From the NCBI GenBank assembly GCA_035636095.1, contig DASPZU010000119.1, positions 1 to 54,181 on the forward strand: a DNA stretch of 54,181 bases. Reading direction: 5' to 3'. Origin of the DNA: Gp7-AA10 sp035636095 (GTDB taxonomy: Bacteria > Acidobacteriota > Thermoanaerobaculia > Gp7-AA8). The notes under the pieces are model-generated. The model had not been told where the DNA came from, did not search any database, and saw only the letters and a program-made list of their open reading frames with translations. A program made the translations under genes and the position numbers. How positions within the stretch are numbered: position 1 is the first letter of the stretch; each line of letters opens with the position of its first letter. This document shows, piece by piece, positions 7,534-15,216 of the stretch.

Positions 7534-9525
7534 ATGAAACCGCCCTCCGTCCTTCGTCTCACTCCCGGCAAGCGCGTTCTCTTCCTCACCAAGGATCCCG
7601 AGCTCATCCGCAAGCAGCTTCGCGGTGAGCTCGACCTGCAGATGAAGGATCTGAAAGTCGAGGATCTTCTCGACGACATCAACACCGACGCGATGACGCC
7701 CGCCTGGGTGTGCTTCGATCACAAGCCCGCGGACCTCGCGCGCAATGCCTACGCCGGATTGATCGTCGATGGCAAGCGCCTTTTCGAGCAGGACGCGCTG
7801 ATCAGTGGCAATTTCGAGGTCATCGTTTCCGGCTATCGCAAGGGCGTCGGCAGCTCGCGCGAAACCGCGACGCAGGCCGAGGTGTGGAGCGGGATCCGGA
7901 TCGCGATCGCGGCGTCGTTCGCCCCGATCCACGCCGGCAACAACATCAATCAGGGATTGCTGATGGGCAACCACGAGATGTTGACGCGCCTGCAAGCTGG
8001 CGAACGGATCCCCCTCGAAGAATTCACGCAGGGCTACGATCCCATCAAGCAGCTCATCATCAAAGAAGGCGGACTGTTTCCGTTCGCAAAAGCGCTCGAT
8101 CGCATCAAGCTTCCGACGCCGAACACGCCCAAGCGTCCGATGACGATGGGGGAGAAGATCCTCGCCCGCCACGCCCGCGGCAATGTGAAGTACGTCAAGC
8201 CGGGCGACGCGCTGGTCGTCGACGTCGACGGCGGCTACACCCACGAGTTCACGACCGCGCAGGTGCACTACTTCCTGGAGCAGGAATACGGTCTCGACTA
8301 CGCCATCAAGAATCCGCAGAAGTTTGCAGTCTTCGAAGACCACCTGATCTACGCCGACGACGTCGCGCGCATGCGGCCCTTCCTTCCCAAGATCGAAGTG
8401 CTCCGCAAGCTGCAGCACGATTTCCAGCACCACACCAGTTGCCGCGATTTTTCGGCGACCGACAACATCTCGCCCGGCATCTGTCACGAGGTCGCACGCG
8501 AGTTCATCGTCGATCCCGGCGATTTCATCCAGGCCACCGACAGCCACACCTGCATGGGCGGCGTGAACAACGCGCTGGCGTGGGGTGTCGGCACGACCGA
8601 GTACGCCAACCTCGTGCACTCCGGCTTCACGATGGTGGAAGTCTCCGAGTCGATTCGATTCGAGCTCGTGGGCCGGCTGCAGGACAACGTCACCGCCAAG
8701 GATGTGATGCTCCACATCCTCCTGCGCTACGCCAAGCAGCAGATGACGCTCGATCGCATCATCGAGTTCACCGGTCCCGGCCTGCGATGGCTGTCGATGG
8801 ACGAGCGCGCGACACTGGCGAACATGGCGACCGAGTGCTCGGCGCGGACTGCGATCGTCGAAGCGGACGACAAGACATTCGAATGGATTGCGTCGATACG
8901 GCCGGGTATCGAGGTTGCGAAGTTGCGGAGTCGCGCGGTTACGCCGGACGCCGACGCTGAATACGACGGCGGGATCCACACCATCGACCTGAGCGAGATC
9001 CGCCCGATGGTCGCGCATCCGGGCGATCCCGATCACGGCATTCCCTCCGATCCGACCAATGGCGCGTCGATCGACGACATCGGCGAAGTGAAGATCGATA
9101 TCGCGTACGCGGGCTCCTGTACTGCCGGAAAGATCGACGACCTGCTCTTCTACCATCAGGTCGCGAAAGAGGCGATCGACGCCGGACTCAAAGTCGCGGA
9201 CGGCGTGACCTTCTACATTCAGTTCGGATCGCAGATGGTGGAGAAGTTCGCGCGCGAGAACGGTCTGGTCGACACCTTCGAGCGCGCCGGCGCGATCGTG
9301 CTCAATCCCGGCTGCGGCGCGTGCATCGGATGCGGTCCCGGAGTCTCCGAGGTTACCAATCAGGTGACCATCAGCGCGATCAACCGCAATTACAAAGGAC
9401 GATCGGGCCCCGGCAAACTTTGGCTCGCCTCGCCGCTCTCGGTAGCAGCCTCAGCATTCACGGGACACATCACGGCCTACACGCCGGGGATGTTCGCGAA
9501 AAAAAGCGAGCTCGTCAGCACATAG
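7534..9525 (+). CDS. Aconitase/isopropylmalate dehydratase superfamily hydratase, swivel domain first
   Basis: This 663-residue protein fuses the two halves of the aconitase fold with the swivel domain at the N-terminus. LeuD-like residues 40-150 contain DDINTD (47-52) and VGSSRET (105-111). The cluster-binding part follows, with DSHTCMGG (336-343), AGSCTAGK (Cys529) and GCGACIGCG (Cys594, Cys597). These three Cys are the expected [4Fe-4S] ligands. The order swivel-then-core matches AcnB, but the HEAT-like domain of AcnB is missing and the size is 200 residues smaller. It may be an aconitate, homoaconitate or isopropylmalate hydratase. No leu or citrate genes are adjacent, so the substrate is undetermined. 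Expression may be from the leaderless-type promoter at 7513-7530. Confidence 0.88.
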   Translation: MKPPSVLRLTPGKRVLFLTKDPELIRKQLRGELDLQMKDLKVEDLLDDINTDAMTPAWVCFDHKPADLARNAYAGLIVDGKRLFEQDALISGNFEVIVSGYRKGVGSSRETATQAEVWSGIRIAIAASFAPIHAGNNINQGLLMGNHEMLTRLQAGERIPLEEFTQGYDPIKQLIIKEGGLFPFAKALDRIKLPTPNTPKRPMTMGEKILARHARGNVKYVKPGDALVVDVDGGYTHEFTTAQVHYFLEQEYGLDYAIKNPQKFAVFEDHLIYADDVARMRPFLPKIEVLRKLQHDFQHHTSCRDFSATDNISPGICHEVAREFIVDPGDFIQATDSHTCMGGVNNALAWGVGTTEYANLVHSGFTMVEVSESIRFELVGRLQDNVTAKDVMLHILLRYAKQQMTLDRIIEFTGPGLRWLSMDERATLANMATECSARTAIVEADDKTFEWIASIRPGIEVAKLRSRAVTPDADAEYDGGIHTIDLSEIRPMVAHPGDPDHGIPSDPTNGASIDDIGEVKIDIAYAGSCTAGKIDDLLFYHQVAKEAIDAGLKVADGVTFYIQFGSQMVEKFARENGLVDTFERAGAIVLNPGCGACIGCGPGVSEVTNQVTISAINRNYKGRSGPGKLWLASPLSVAASAFTGHITAYTPGMFAKKSELVST

Positions 9526-9567
9526 ACTGCTATCCTTCCGGACATCCCAAATTCGGAAGGAGAACGG

Positions 9568-11214
9568 ATGAAGCGATTCCTCGCAGTGGCTCTCGTTTTG
9601 TTTGCAGTTCCCCTGTTTGCCGACGGTCCCAAAAAGCCCAGGGTCATCAAGGCCAAGAAAAAGATCCCAAACTCCTGGATCGTCGTGCTGGAAGACCGCG
9701 TCGACGTCGATGCGGCCGCTCAGGACCTCGGATTTTCGCGCGGGCAGTTGAAGCATCTCTACAAGTCGGCGCTAAAAGGATTCGCGGCCGACATGTCGGA
9801 TGCCGCGGCTGCCGTCATCGCGCAGGATCCGCGCGTCAAGTACGTTGAAGAAGACAGCGAAGTGAATCTCGACGCTACGCAGACCGGCGCGACGTGGGGA
9901 CTCGATCGTGTCGATCAGCGCAATCTGCCGCTCGACGGCAGTTACACCTACAACACCACCGCGTCCAATGTTCACGCCTACATCATCGACACCGGAATTC
10001 ACACCACGCACAACGACTTCGGCGGCCGGGCCAGCATCGGATTCGATTCGATCGGCGATGGTCAGAACGGCCAGGACTGTAACGGCCACGGCACGCACGT
10101 CTCCGGCACCGTCGGCGGCGCAACGTATGGCGTGGCCAAGGGTGTATCGCTGGTTGCGGTCCGCGTTCTGAACTGCAGCGGATCGGGAACCAACTCCGGC
10201 GTCATCGCGGGCGTCAACTGGGTCGCTCAGAACGCCATCAAACCGGCCGTCGCCAACATGTCCCTCGGCGGCGGCGCATCGCAGGCGCTCGATGACTCCG
10301 TCAACGGCGCCATCAACGCCGGCGTCACCTTCTGCATCGCGGCCGGCAACAGCAACACCGACGCCTGCACAACCTCGCCGGCGCGGGTCGGCGCGGCGAT
10401 CACGGTCGCTGCCACCGACAGCACGGATACGCGCGCGTCGTTTTCGAATTTCGGGACGTGCGTCGACATTTTCGGCCCGGGCGTGAACATCACGTCCGAT
10501 TGGTATTCGAGCAACACTGCCACCAACACCATCAGCGGAACGTCGATGGCAACGCCGCACACGACCGGCGTGTCGGCGCTCTATCTAGCGAACAATCCAA
10601 CCGCCAGTCCCGCCAACGTCGCCAGCGCATTGACGAGCAACGCCACCACCGGAATCGTGGCCAATGCGGGGAGCGGCACTCCGAACCGCATGCTCTTCTC
10701 GATCTTCGGCGCACCGCCGCCCCCTCCGCCGCCGCCTCCCACCGGCTCGCAGCTTCTTCTCAATCCCGGCTTTGAGCTCGGCAACAACGGTAACTGGACG
10801 ACCACGGCTGGCGTGATCGACAACTCGACCGGTCGTCCGGCGCATAGCGGATCGTGGAAAGCGTGGCTGGACGGATATGGCACCACGCACACCGACTACG
10901 CGTATCAACAGGTGACCATCCCGGCGTCGGCGACCAGCGCGACGCTGACATTCTGGATCCGCATCGATACGTCGGAGACCACGACCACCATCGCGTACGA
11001 CAAGTTGAGCGTTCAGATCCTCGACAGCGCCGGCAATCTGCTGCAGACGCTGGCGACCTATTCGAACCTCAACGCGAACAATACCTACGTGCAGAAGTCG
11101 TTCAGCTTGAGCAATCGTATCGGACAGACGATCCGCATTCGCTTCTACGGAACGGAGGATGTTTCGCTGCAGACTTCGTTCGTGATCGACGACACGGCGT
11201 TGAACGTACAGTAA
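9568..11214 (+). CDS. Secreted proteinase K-like S8 peptidase with C-terminal jelly-roll-like domain
   Basis: A 548-residue exported protease with AAGGAGAA upstream of the ATG. It has a signal peptide at residues 1-19, an inhibitor I9 propeptide at about 33-100 (SWIVVLEDRV to KYVEEDSEV) and a peptidase S8 domain at about 105-375. The triad is Asp141 (IIDTGIHTTH), His174 (NGHGTHVSGT) and Ser326 (SGTSMATPH), with Asn261 in AAGN. A run of prolines (about 376-390) links it to a C-terminal beta domain (LLNPGFELGNNGNW onward) like the carbohydrate-binding or MAM-like tails of secreted enzymes. It is much closer to classic proteinase K than the S8 protein at 1558-4797. The gene ends against a block of tandem palindromic repeats. 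Confidence 0.93.
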   Translation: MKRFLAVALVLFAVPLFADGPKKPRVIKAKKKIPNSWIVVLEDRVDVDAAAQDLGFSRGQLKHLYKSALKGFAADMSDAAAAVIAQDPRVKYVEEDSEVNLDATQTGATWGLDRVDQRNLPLDGSYTYNTTASNVHAYIIDTGIHTTHNDFGGRASIGFDSIGDGQNGQDCNGHGTHVSGTVGGATYGVAKGVSLVAVRVLNCSGSGTNSGVIAGVNWVAQNAIKPAVANMSLGGGASQALDDSVNGAINAGVTFCIAAGNSNTDACTTSPARVGAAITVAATDSTDTRASFSNFGTCVDIFGPGVNITSDWYSSNTATNTISGTSMATPHTTGVSALYLANNPTASPANVASALTSNATTGIVANAGSGTPNRMLFSIFGAPPPPPPPPPTGSQLLLNPGFELGNNGNWTTTAGVIDNSTGRPAHSGSWKAWLDGYGTTHTDYAYQQVTIPASATSATLTFWIRIDTSETTTTIAYDKLSVQILDSAGNLLQTLATYSNLNANNTYVQKSFSLSNRIGQTIRIRFYGTEDVSLQTSFVIDDTALNVQ

Positions 11215-11468
11215 GGCCCCTCACCCGGTCCCGCTCCGCGGGACCACCCTCTCCCCGCTCACGCGGGGCGAGGGTTCTCGCCCCACTCAGCTCCCTCTCC
11301 CCGCTCACGCGGGGCGAGGGTTCTCGCCCCACTCAGCACCCTCTCGCCGCTCACGCGGGGCGAGGGTTCTCGCCCACTCAGCTCCCTCTCCCGGCTCACG
11401 CGGGGCGAGGGTTCTCGCCCCACTCAGCTCCCTCTCCCCGCGTGCGGGGAGAGGGCCGGGGTGAGGGG
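11215..11468. repeat. Tandem 46-bp GC-rich repeats inside a CCCCTCACCC/GGGTGAGGGG palindrome
   Basis: The block starts CCCCTCACCC and ends GGGGTGAGGGG, an inverted pair. Between them four units of 46 bp (one of 45) repeat at about 11245, 11291, 11337 and 11382. Each contains CTCTCCCCGCTCACGC then GGGGCGAGGG, itself a hairpin. It fills the whole space between the stop codons of two convergent genes and touches both. Related elements are at 17070-17140 and 53919-54024. It is a likely bidirectional terminator or mobile palindromic repeat; there are no unique spacers, so it is not a CRISPR. Confidence 0.9.
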
Positions 11469-12788
11469 TTACGCGGCCATCGTGCGGCCTTGCGAAGTCA
11501 TCGTTCCCGCAAGGTCCGCCGCAAAGCGCTTGGCGTCGGCCGGCGACAGCCTCGCGATCGTCACGCGGATCGCCGGTCCTGACGCGATGCGATAGCTCTC
11601 GCCGGCGTGCACCGCCCATCCCGACTGAAAGAGGGACTGCACGGTTGCACTCTCGTCGATCACGGGAATCCAGACGTTGAGTCCCGATTTTCCGTGCGCT
11701 TCGATGCCTGTCGCCTCGAGCGCGCGAAGCAGAGCCCGGCGTCGGGTGGCGTAAGTTTTCTCCGCCAGGGCGAGCTGCCGCTGCACGGTGCGATCGCGCC
11801 ACAGCGCCGCGACCAGCGCCTGCAGGACGTGGCTGACCCAGCGCATGCCGATGGTCTGCCGGCGCTCGAGGGCCTGGATGGTCTCGGCGTCGCCGGTCAT
11901 GATCGCGACGCGGAGATCGGGTCCGAAGAATTTCGAGACCGATCGCACGACTGCCCATCGTTGTCGCGGCGGCTCGACCAGCGTCATGTACGGCGCGCCG
12001 GCAACGCGGCCGGCGTGATCGTCTTCGATCAGCAACAGATCGGGACGCTGTCGCAGAATTGTTCGAAGCCTTCGCGCGCGCGAGCGCGTGATGGCCGCGC
12101 CGGTCGGATTCTGCGCGCGCGGCGTGACGATGATGGCCGCCGCCGCGATACGCATCGCACGCACCAGCGCGTCCGGCTGCATTCCCTCATCGTCGACTGC
12201 CACCGGAACCGGCACGAGCGCCAGCGCGGCCAGCACGTCGAGGATTCCCGCGAAGCAGGGATCTTCGACCAGCACGCGATCGCCGGGGCGAAGCTGTTCG
12301 CGCAGCACGCGTTCGATTCCGTCGAGCGCGCCGCTGACGACGGCGATGTCCTTGTTGGGAAGAGCGTCGGCGCGGAAGTGACTGCCCGCGACGCGCACCA
12401 GGTCGCGGTCGTTGAGCTCCTCGCCGTACAACCGCCGCCGCACTTTCAAAACACGCAATTGCCGCCGCGGATCGGGCAGCAGCTCGCGATCGGGGTTCCC
12501 GGCCACCAGATCGCGCACTCCGCGGGGCGGCGGGGGTGGGGCGGGGGCGGCGGGGGCGGAGGGGCGGACGCGCGTCCCGCGGCGTCGCTCGGCGATGGTG
12601 ACGCCGCGCTCCTGCAGGATCCGATAGGCCGCCGCCACCGTCGCTCCGGCGATGCCGAGGTGTTTGGCGAGATGGCGAACGGCGGGGAGCTGCTGGCCCG
12701 GCAAGACTTTCCCGGCTGCCACCGCCGCCTCGATGCTCCGCGCGATCTTGACGGCCGATTTTCCAATGATGTATTTTTGTTCTAGCAT
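11469..12788 (-). CDS. MocR-family transcriptional regulator (GntR wHTH plus aminotransferase-like domain)
   Basis: A 439-residue PLP-binding regulator. Residues 8-72 are a GntR-type winged helix (LPAVRHLAKHLGIAGATV). An Ala/Pro linker covers 76-90. Residues 95-430 are a fold-type I aminotransferase domain with the PLP lysine in SVSKFFGPDLR (Lys286), the Asn-Pro-Thr-Gly motif (227-230) and the Asp in IEDDHAG. MocR proteins bind DNA and use PLP or PLP-amino acid adducts as effector. Its ATG directly abuts the ATG of the divergent PNPOx-like gene, so this neighbour is the obvious target, together with its own promoter. Its stop lies against the tandem repeat block. Confidence 0.92.
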   Translation of the reverse strand: MLEQKYIIGKSAVKIARSIEAAVAAGKVLPGQQLPAVRHLAKHLGIAGATVAAAYRILQERGVTIAERRRGTRVRPSAPAAPAPPPPPRGVRDLVAGNPDRELLPDPRRQLRVLKVRRRLYGEELNDRDLVRVAGSHFRADALPNKDIAVVSGALDGIERVLREQLRPGDRVLVEDPCFAGILDVLAALALVPVPVAVDDEGMQPDALVRAMRIAAAAIIVTPRAQNPTGAAITRSRARRLRTILRQRPDLLLIEDDHAGRVAGAPYMTLVEPPRQRWAVVRSVSKFFGPDLRVAIMTGDAETIQALERRQTIGMRWVSHVLQALVAALWRDRTVQRQLALAEKTYATRRRALLRALEATGIEAHGKSGLNVWIPVIDESATVQSLFQSGWAVHAGESYRIASGPAIRVTIARLSPADAKRFAADLAGTMTSQGRTMAA

Positions 12789-12812
12789 ATGAACGATATT
12801 GTACTAGAACAA
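12777..12812. promoter_or_regulatory. Inverted repeat spanning abutting divergent start codons, candidate MocR operator
   Basis: TTGTTCTAG (12777-12785) and CTAGAACAA (12804-12812) are a perfect 9-bp inverted repeat with an 18-bp spacer. The right part also forms a near-palindrome, TTGTACTAGAACAA (12799-12812). The spacer contains CATATG, which is both start codons back to back. On the minus strand TACAAT (12803-12798) is a strong -10 hexamer placing the MocR transcript start within two or three bases of its ATG, i.e. leaderless. The site is AT-rich in a GC-rich context. Autoregulation is inference. Confidence 0.55.
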
Positions 12813-13433
12813 ACTGAGAAAACGCGAATCCACCGGCTTCCCGAACGCGGCAATTACGACCGCGCCACCATCCACGCCATCCTCGACGAGGCTCTGATCT
12901 GCCACGTCGGTTTCGTCGTGGAAGGGAGGCCGGTCGTCATCCCGACCATTCACGCGTGCGTCGCCGATCATCTCTATTTCCACGGCTCTCCCGCCGCGGG
13001 CATGCTGCGCACGCTGCGCAACGGCGTCGATGCCTGCGTGACCGTCACGCTTCTCGACGGGCTGGTGCTGGCACGATCGGCGTTCCATCACTCCATGAAT
13101 TACCGCTCAGTGGTGGTGTTCGGAAAGGCGGAGGAGGTCACCGATCGCGAGGAGAAGCTTCGCGTGCTGAAGGCGCTGGTCGAGCACGTCTGCCGCGGAC
13201 GGTCAGCCGACGCGCGTGGGCCGAACGCAAGTGAGCTGAAACAGACGCTGGTGCTGCGCGTGCCCATCAGCGAGGCGTCCGCGAAGATGCGCACCGGGCC
13301 GCCCAAAGATGATGCCGAAGATTACACGCTCCCAATCTGGGCGGGCGTGCTGCCGCTGGCGCTGGCGCCGGGGACGCCGGTTCCGGATAATCAGGTGATC
13401 ACGCCGCGCTACGTATCCGATTACGAACGCTAG
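12789..13433 (+). CDS. Pyridoxamine 5'-phosphate oxidase-like flavin-binding protein (COG3467/NimA-like)
   Basis: A 214-residue split-barrel protein. The N-terminus (RLPERGNYDRATIHAILDE) and the barrel strands (CHVGFVVEGRPVVIPTIHA, LYFHGSPAAGMLRTL) are those of the PNPOx-like COG3467 family, whose members bind FMN, F420 or haem. The middle segment RSAFHHSMNYRSVVVFG is also typical. It starts exactly where the divergent MocR regulator starts, and there is no room for its own leader. A link to vitamin B6 metabolism is attractive because MocR senses PLP, but this subfamily is not the true PdxH, so the reaction is undetermined. Confidence 0.82.
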   Translation: MNDIVLEQTEKTRIHRLPERGNYDRATIHAILDEALICHVGFVVEGRPVVIPTIHACVADHLYFHGSPAAGMLRTLRNGVDACVTVTLLDGLVLARSAFHHSMNYRSVVVFGKAEEVTDREEKLRVLKALVEHVCRGRSADARGPNASELKQTLVLRVPISEASAKMRTGPPKDDAEDYTLPIWAGVLPLALAPGTPVPDNQVITPRYVSDYER

Positions 13434-13954
13434 GGCGTCGCGCTCCACGGCGGCACGACGCCGTTCATCCGCGCGTAGGCAATCGATTGCCCGAGGTGTT
13501 CGTGCAGGTGATTCAGCGCGGTGACGAAGGCGCCGCGGACGGTGGTGTCATTGCCGAACATCTTGATCGGCTTGTCGAGATCGGAGTCGCTGGCCATCAG
13601 CGCGGCCAGGCGGATGTGATCGAACGATTTGCGAAGCTCCGCTTGCACGCGAGCCTTGTCATTGATCCGCTCCAGACTCTGCTCGTCATACGCTGGCGGC
13701 TTCATTCCGACGAAGCTGGCCAGAAAGTAATTGCCGCCCGCGATGTGCATGTAGACCTCGCTGACCGACCGCACGCCCGGAGCGGGCCGCCAGGTGTATT
13801 TCGCAGCCGGCATGGCCGCGGCCAGATCCTCGATCTTCTTCTGGACGTCGGCCAGATCGCGGAGAAACTCCGCGCGAAATCCGCGCGTCGGCGGCGCGGG
13901 GGCCGGATTCTGCAGCGCCGCCAGCAGTGCGATGGCACCAATCAACATTCGCAT
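13430..13954 (-). CDS. Exported DinB-like protein
   Basis: A 174-residue protein with a short signal peptide (MRMLIGAIALLAALQNP). It is followed by a DinB/YfiT-like four-helix domain: WRPAPGVRSVSEVYMHIAGGNYF in the middle and a final ALNHLHEHLGQSIAYARMNG. His residues in MHIAG and HLHEH are the likely metal ligands. Members act as metal-dependent thiol transferases, but most have no known role. Its stop overlaps the convergent PNPOx-like stop by four bases. A second, cytoplasmic DinB protein is at 48313-48750. Confidence 0.8.
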   Translation of the reverse strand: MRMLIGAIALLAALQNPAPAPPTRGFRAEFLRDLADVQKKIEDLAAAMPAAKYTWRPAPGVRSVSEVYMHIAGGNYFLASFVGMKPPAYDEQSLERINDKARVQAELRKSFDHIRLAALMASDSDLDKPIKMFGNDTTVRGAFVTALNHLHEHLGQSIAYARMNGVVPPWSATP

Positions 13955-13986
13955 GTGCGTTTGAGCGTACTACACTAGTGGCCCGA

Positions 13987-15132
13987 ATGGATTTCCGCCT
14001 CTCCGAAGAACAAATTCAGATTCAGCAGACCGTCAAAGATTTTGCCGAGAGCGAAATCAAGCCTCACCTCATGGTGTGGGACGAGGCCCAGACGTTTCCG
14101 GTCGAGGTGGTGAAGAAGCTCGGCGAGCTGGGAATGCTCGGCGCGATCTTTCCCGAGCAGTACGGCGGCGCCGGCCTGTCGTACGTCGACTACGTGAACA
14201 TCATCGAGGAGCTCGGCGTCGTCGACAGCGGCATCGGCCTGACCGTCGCGGCGCACAATTCTCTGTGCACCGGCCACATTTACCTCGGCGGCAATGAAGA
14301 GCAGAAGAAGAAGTGGCTGCCCAAACTGACTTCAGGCGAATGGCTGGGGGCGTGGGGATTGACCGAACCGGGATCGGGCAGCGACGCGGCCGGAATGCGC
14401 ACCATGGCCGTCAAAGACGGCCAGGACTGGATTCTCAACGGCACCAAGAATTTCATCACCAACGCCTCGCACGCCGACATGTCAGTCGTCATCGCGGTGA
14501 CCGACAGGAACGATCAAAAGCGCGGCATGACCGCCTTCGCGATCGAGATGGACCGCAAAGGAATCCGTCCCGGAAAAAAAGAGAACAAGCTGGGGATGCG
14601 CACTTCCGATACCGCGGAGCTGGTGATGGAAGACTGCCGCGTTCCGGCCTCCAACGTCCTCGGCAAGATCGGCGACGGATTCGTCGACGCATTGCGCGTT
14701 CTCGACGGCGGTCGCATTTCGATCGGCGCGCTGGCGGTCGGCATCGCACGCGGTGCGTACGAATCGGCGCGGGACTACGCCAAGCAGCGCAACGCCTTCG
14801 GACGTCCCATCGCTGATTTTCAGGCGATCCAGTTCATGCTGGCCGACATGGCGACGGAAATCGATGCCGCGCGACTGCTCTGTTATCGCGCCGCCGTTCT
14901 CAAAGACAACGGCGAGCGCGTAACGCAGGCCTCCGCCATGGCGAAGCTCTACGCCTCGGAGGTGGCCGTGCGCTGCACCGAAAAAGGGGTGCAGATTTTC
15001 GGAGGCTACGGCTTCATCAAGGATTTTCCCGCCGAGAAGTACTACCGCGACGTGAAGTTGTGCACCATCGGGGAGGGAACCTCTGAAATTCAGAGAATGG
15101 TGATCGCGAGGCACTTGCTCAGCAGTGATTAA
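13987..15132 (+). CDS. Acyl-CoA dehydrogenase
   Basis: I chose the ATG at 13987 (MDFRLSEEQIQIQQTVKDF); an upstream in-frame ATG would add 20 atypical residues. The 381-residue FAD enzyme carries the signature WGLTEPGSGSDA, GTKNFITNA, and the C-terminal IFGGYGFIKDFPAEKYYRD and GEGTSEIQRMVIARHL. The Glu in GEGTSEIQ is the position of the catalytic base in short/branched-chain enzymes. It oxidises acyl-CoA to enoyl-CoA and passes electrons to ETF. The meaB gene follows after a hairpin, suggesting a role in branched-chain or propionyl-CoA-linked catabolism. Confidence 0.95.
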   Translation: MDFRLSEEQIQIQQTVKDFAESEIKPHLMVWDEAQTFPVEVVKKLGELGMLGAIFPEQYGGAGLSYVDYVNIIEELGVVDSGIGLTVAAHNSLCTGHIYLGGNEEQKKKWLPKLTSGEWLGAWGLTEPGSGSDAAGMRTMAVKDGQDWILNGTKNFITNASHADMSVVIAVTDRNDQKRGMTAFAIEMDRKGIRPGKKENKLGMRTSDTAELVMEDCRVPASNVLGKIGDGFVDALRVLDGGRISIGALAVGIARGAYESARDYAKQRNAFGRPIADFQAIQFMLADMATEIDAARLLCYRAAVLKDNGERVTQASAMAKLYASEVAVRCTEKGVQIFGGYGFIKDFPAEKYYRDVKLCTIGEGTSEIQRMVIARHLLSSD

Positions 15133-15216
15133 ATTTCAAATTTCAAATTTCAAATGAAAAATTAAGAATCCGGAATCATTTTTCATTTTTCATTTGAAAT
15201 TTGAAATTCGAAATTT
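15131..15216. repeat. AT-rich period-7 inverted repeat (31-bp arms)
   Basis: The left arm 15131-15161 and right arm 15186-15216 are reverse complements with a single mismatch over 31 bp. Each arm is built of a heptamer (AATTTCA repeated on the left, TTTGAAA-type on the right). The element begins inside the stop codon of the acyl-CoA dehydrogenase and its right arm contains the TTG that opens the meaB frame. It is strikingly AT-rich against its neighbours. It is a probable hairpin; a terminator role is possible but would separate the two genes. Confidence 0.92.

Noticed and set aside
7462..9156. Long antisense open frame of 564 codons opposite the hydratase gene, and similar long frames opposite pgsA, meaB, pheT and others
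   Set aside because: They are opposite well-supported genes in high-GC DNA, have low-complexity His/Asp/Arg-rich translations and no family motifs, so they are by-products of codon bias.
10700..10745. Run of proline codons in the second S8 peptidase as a frameshift-prone error
   Set aside because: The frame continues into a well-formed C-terminal domain, so it is a normal inter-domain linker.
11245..11427. Regular 46-bp repeats as a CRISPR array
   Set aside because: Units are directly contiguous without unique spacers and lie in a palindromic repeat block; no cas genes are near.
12500..12600. Extremely GC-rich stretch as an assembly error within the mocR gene
   Set aside because: It encodes the Ala/Pro linker between DNA-binding and aminotransferase domains, which is commonly low complexity, and the frame is intact.
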